The notes under the pieces are model-generated. The model was given only the letters and a program-made list of their open reading frames with translations, ran no database searches and was not told the origin of the DNA. The position numbers and the translations under genes were made by a program. Positions 5,566-8,146 of a stretch of DNA of 8,146 nucleotides are shown here, piece after piece; the first letter of the stretch is position 1; each line of letters begins with the position of its first letter. Origin of the DNA: Oscillospiraceae bacterium (GTDB taxonomy: Bacteria > Bacillota > Clostridia > Oscillospirales > Oscillospiraceae); assembly GCA_017620315.1 (NCBI GenBank), contig JAFZQQ010000137.1, forward strand, positions 1 through 8,146. Direction: 5' to 3'.

Positions 5566-6946
5566 ATTGAACGAAAGCCCACAGCGCGGCAAAGGCTTCT
5601 ATCGCCAGATCTCCGCGCTCACCGCGCCGATCGTGCTGCAAAACATTCTCAGTGTCGCGGTCAACAGCGCCGACGTCGTCATGCTCAACTTTGTCGGACA
5701 GTCGCACATCTCCGCGGTTTCGCTTGCAGCGCAATATGCCAGCATACTCTTTATGGTCTTTTATGGGCTCGGAACCGGTGCGACCATGCTCTGCTCGCAG
5801 TATTACGGAAAGGGCGATATGCGCGCCATCGACATGGTTGAAGGCGTTGCGCTGCGTTTCAGTGTGATCGCCGGCGCTGCTTTTTCTCTCTCCGCGCTGA
5901 CGTTTCCCGCCGCTATGATGCGGGTTTTCACTCCCGACGCCGAGCTGATTGCCATAGGAGCGCAGTATCTGCGCCGTATCGCGCCGGCATATTTCTTCTG
6001 GAGCATAATAGAAATATATCTTTCCGTGCTGCGCAGCATCGGCCGCGTCAGGATAGCCACCGCGCTCAATATGTTTGCCTTTGCGCTCAACATAGCGCTC
6101 AATGCCGTTTTTATCTTCGGACTATTCGGTGCTCCGAAGCTTGGCGCCTCCGGCGTCGCTCTCGCGACTTCAATCTCGCGTTTCTCTGAGCTTGTGCTTG
6201 TATTTGCCGTTTCGGCGCGCAGTCATGACGTCAAGCTCCGCTTCTCATACATGTTTCTCAAGAACGACCTTCTGTTCCGCGACTTCATCCGCATGGCCGT
6301 GCCCGCGCTCGCGAACGACGTCATCTGGGGTCTCGGCTTTTCGATGTATTCCGTCATTATAGGACAGTATCTTGGAACAGACATGGTCGCGGCCAATTCG
6401 TTCGCCTCCCTTGTCCGAAACATCGGTTCGGTCTTTGCCTTCGGCATTGCAAGCGGAGGCAGCATCTTAGTCGGCCAGTTGATAGGCGAAAAACGAATGG
6501 AGGACGCCGACCGGGCTGCGAGCGAGGTCGTAAAGCTCACCGTGCTCTTTGGCGCTGTCGGCGGGTTCATCGTATTTGCCGTCTCCCCACTCGTACTACG
6601 CTTTGCCGATATCACCGAGGCGGGACGCGGATACCTTCGCGTAATGCTTTGGATAAACACCTATTACATCATGGGAGGCGCGGTAAACACCACCCTTATC
6701 GCCGGTGTGTTCCGCGCGGGCGGAGACAGCCGCTTCGGCTTTGTATGCGATACCGTCGATATGTGGTGCTACGCGGTGCCGCTGGGTTTTTTCGCCGCGG
6801 CTGTATTGAAGCTGCCTCCTCTGTGGGTATACTTTCTGCTGTGTACGGATGAATTCGTCAAGTGGCCGTGGGTCTTCAAGCACTATCGCAGCAAAAAGTG
6901 GCTGCGCAATATCACTCGCGACGATCTACGGATAGAAGGCGGGTAA
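5555..6946 (+). CDS. MATE family multidrug/metabolite exporter
   Basis: The 463-residue protein has about 12 predicted membrane helices in two halves, the arrangement and length of MATE (NorM/DinF-like) antiporters, which expel drugs, cationic compounds or metabolites using a Na+ or H+ gradient. Family features seen are 'ALTAPIVLQNILSVAVNSADVV' near the first helix (21-42), 'GLGTGATMLCSQYYGKGD' (71-88), 'YLRRIAPAYFF' (138-148), the second-half start 'FIRMAVPALANDVIWGLGF' (244-262), 'GGSILVGQLIGEKRMEDA' (301-318) and 'GVFRAGGDSRFGFVCD' (384-399). The repeated 'GQxxG' and 'RAGGDxRF' patterns are typical. The short basic C-terminus lies in the cytoplasm. ATG at 5531 would add eight residues but lacks a ribosome binding site. 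The gene has its own extended -10 promoter and is followed 24 bases later by a polymerase gene, so the two are probably co-transcribed. Substrate cannot be predicted. Confidence 0.92.
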   Translation: MDHELNESPQRGKGFYRQISALTAPIVLQNILSVAVNSADVVMLNFVGQSHISAVSLAAQYASILFMVFYGLGTGATMLCSQYYGKGDMRAIDMVEGVALRFSVIAGAAFSLSALTFPAAMMRVFTPDAELIAIGAQYLRRIAPAYFFWSIIEIYLSVLRSIGRVRIATALNMFAFALNIALNAVFIFGLFGAPKLGASGVALATSISRFSELVLVFAVSARSHDVKLRFSYMFLKNDLLFRDFIRMAVPALANDVIWGLGFSMYSVIIGQYLGTDMVAANSFASLVRNIGSVFAFGIASGGSILVGQLIGEKRMEDADRAASEVVKLTVLFGAVGGFIVFAVSPLVLRFADITEAGRGYLRVMLWINTYYIMGGAVNTTLIAGVFRAGGDSRFGFVCDTVDMWCYAVPLGFFAAAVLKLPPLWVYFLLCTDEFVKWPWVFKHYRSKKWLRNITRDDLRIEGG

Positions 6947-6970
6947 ATATTTTCATAGGGAGGCGAAAGC

Positions 6971-8146
6971 ATGAAGGAACGCGTCTATGTCGCGATCGAC
7001 CTCAAATCGTTCTATGCCAGCGTTGAATGCGTCGACCGCGGTCTTGACCCGCTTACGACCAATCTGGTCGTCGCGGACGAAAGCCGTACCGACAAGACGA
7101 TCTGCCTTGCCGTCTCCCCCTCCTTAAAATCGTATGGTATCCCCGGTAGGCCGCGGCTTTTTGAGGTCGTGCAGAAGGTCAGGGAGATAAACGCCGCGCG
7201 TGAGCGAAACTCTCCCGAAGGAAAACTCTACGTCCGCGAATACAACGACACGGTCATACGCTCCGATCCCACCTGGGCAGTGGACTATATCGTCGCCCGG
7301 CCGCGGATGGCGCGCTATAAGAAGGTCAGCACCGAGATTTACCGGATATACCTAAAGTACGTTGCGCCGGAGCATATCCACGTCTACTCCATCGACGAGG
7401 TATTCATGGACGTGACCGACTATCTGGAGCTGCACAAAATGACCGCGCGTGAGCTTACCATGGCACTGATACAAGACGTGCTGCGCTCGACCGGGATCAC
7501 GGCGACGGCCGGCATAGGAACGAACCTGTTTCTGGCTAAGGTAGCTATGGACGTCGTGGCGAAGCACATCCCCGCCGACGCGGACGGCGTTCGCATAGCT
7601 GAGCTGGACGAGGCGGAGTACCGCCGTCAGCTCTGGAGCCATCAGCCGATAACCGACGTCTGGCGCGTTGGCCCGGGCATCGCGAAAAAGCTTGCGGCAC
7701 ATGGGATGTATACTATGGGTGACGTCGCCCGCTGTTCTCTCGGCAAACCGTATGAATACCGCAACGAGGAACTGCTTTACGAGCTGTTCGGCGTGAGTGC
7801 CGAGCTTCTCATCGACCACGCATGGGGCTGGGAGCCGTGCACGATGAAGGAAATAAAAGCATATCGCTCCGAAAGCAGCAGTCTCGGCTCCGGTCAGGTA
7901 CTGCATAGGCCCTATGACTTTGACGGCGCAAGGCTCATAGTCCGTGAGATGACAGACCTTCTGGTTCTGGAGCTTGTGGACAAGGAACTCGTAACAGATC
8001 AGATCATTCTGAACGTGGGCTATGACGTTGAGAATCTCACCGATCCCGCCCGCAAAAAAAGCTACGGTGGCGAGATCGTCACCGACCACTACGGACGCAA
8101 AATACCCAAGCATGCCCACGGTACTGAAACGCTCCCCGGCTACACC
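6971..8146 (+). CDS. Y-family translesion DNA polymerase, DinB/UmuC-like (3' end cut off by window edge)
   Basis: The first 392 residues of a Y-family polymerase, an error-prone enzyme that copies past damaged bases. The opening 'VYVAIDLKSFYASVEC' holds the first metal-binding Asp10; Tyr15 aligns with the steric gate that excludes ribonucleotides (Tyr12 in Dpo4). The palm motif 'YSIDEVFMDVT' gives Asp142 and Glu143. 'TATAGIGTNLFLAKVAMDVVAK' (178-198) and the helix-hairpin-helix-like 'VWRVGPGIAKKLAAHGMYTMGDVA' (230-253) follow in family order, and the C-terminal little-finger region begins near residue 295. About 30 extra residues lie between the fingers ('SYGIPGRPRLFEV') and 'ARPRMARYKKVS' relative to DinB, a trait I associate with a Bacillota subgroup sometimes mislabelled 'DNA methylase' or 'ImpB'. 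GGGAGG at 6958-6963, 7 bases before the ATG, fixes the start. No standard LexA box was seen upstream of the unit. The frame is open to the last base. Confidence 0.93.
   Translation, partial: MKERVYVAIDLKSFYASVECVDRGLDPLTTNLVVADESRTDKTICLAVSPSLKSYGIPGRPRLFEVVQKVREINAARERNSPEGKLYVREYNDTVIRSDPTWAVDYIVARPRMARYKKVSTEIYRIYLKYVAPEHIHVYSIDEVFMDVTDYLELHKMTARELTMALIQDVLRSTGITATAGIGTNLFLAKVAMDVVAKHIPADADGVRIAELDEAEYRRQLWSHQPITDVWRVGPGIAKKLAAHGMYTMGDVARCSLGKPYEYRNEELLYELFGVSAELLIDHAWGWEPCTMKEIKAYRSESSSLGSGQVLHRPYDFDGARLIVREMTDLLVLELVDKELVTDQIILNVGYDVENLTDPARKKSYGGEIVTDHYGRKIPKHAHGTETLPGYT

Noticed and set aside
7352..8119. 255-codon open frame on the minus strand across the polymerase gene
   Set aside because: It is antisense to a clear Y-family polymerase, lacks recognisable motifs, and is explained by G/C-rich codon positions.

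Overview
The window reads as chromosomal DNA of a GC-rich, gut-type member of the Clostridia (Bacillota), most like Oscillospiraceae or relatives. This is inferred from AGGAGG-type ribosome binding sites, consensus sigma-A promoters, G/C-rich third codon positions, a Clostridia-style lipoprotein with a Ser/Gly/Thr linker, and a Y-family polymerase of the 'DLKSFYASVEC' type. No tRNA, rRNA, CRISPR array, insertion sequence or phage gene was seen. Coding density is high and there is no gene-free stretch over 300 bases.

Layout. Two genes lie on the minus strand at the left. A substrate-binding lipoprotein of an AfuA-type ABC importer (1-507) is cut by the left edge. Upstream of it is a YhhN-family membrane protein (663-1376), whose product is a putative lysoplasmalogenase. 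A factor-independent terminator (625-650) and a consensus promoter for the lipoprotein (568-596) separate them. From about 1500 everything runs on the plus strand. A divergent intergenic region (1377-1579) carries back-to-back promoters for yhhN and for a class 3-like aldehyde dehydrogenase (1580-2995). The dehydrogenase is followed closely by a membrane-anchored calcineurin-type metallophosphoesterase (3012-4349) and a PRPP synthetase homologue (4406-5377). A strong terminator (5395-5438) closes this likely three-gene operon. A new promoter (5454-5482) then drives a MATE-family efflux protein (5555-6946) and a Y-family translesion DNA polymerase (6971 to the right edge, incomplete).

How the genes may work together. 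The most coherent link is the divergent pair: a YhhN protein that may release a fatty aldehyde from lysoplasmalogen sits beside an aldehyde dehydrogenase of the class that oxidises long-chain aldehydes. Plasmalogens are made by many anaerobic Clostridia, so this could be an ether-lipid turnover or aldehyde-detoxification module (inference). The PRPP synthetase keeps the fold motifs but has changed residues in the catalytic flexible loop and the PRPP-binding loop, so it may be a specialised or regulatory paralogue. MATE exporter plus error-prone polymerase look co-transcribed and suggest a stress or drug-response unit. No clearly new multi-gene system is visible. The items most worth a second look are the PRPP synthetase substitutions and the yhhN/dehydrogenase pairing.
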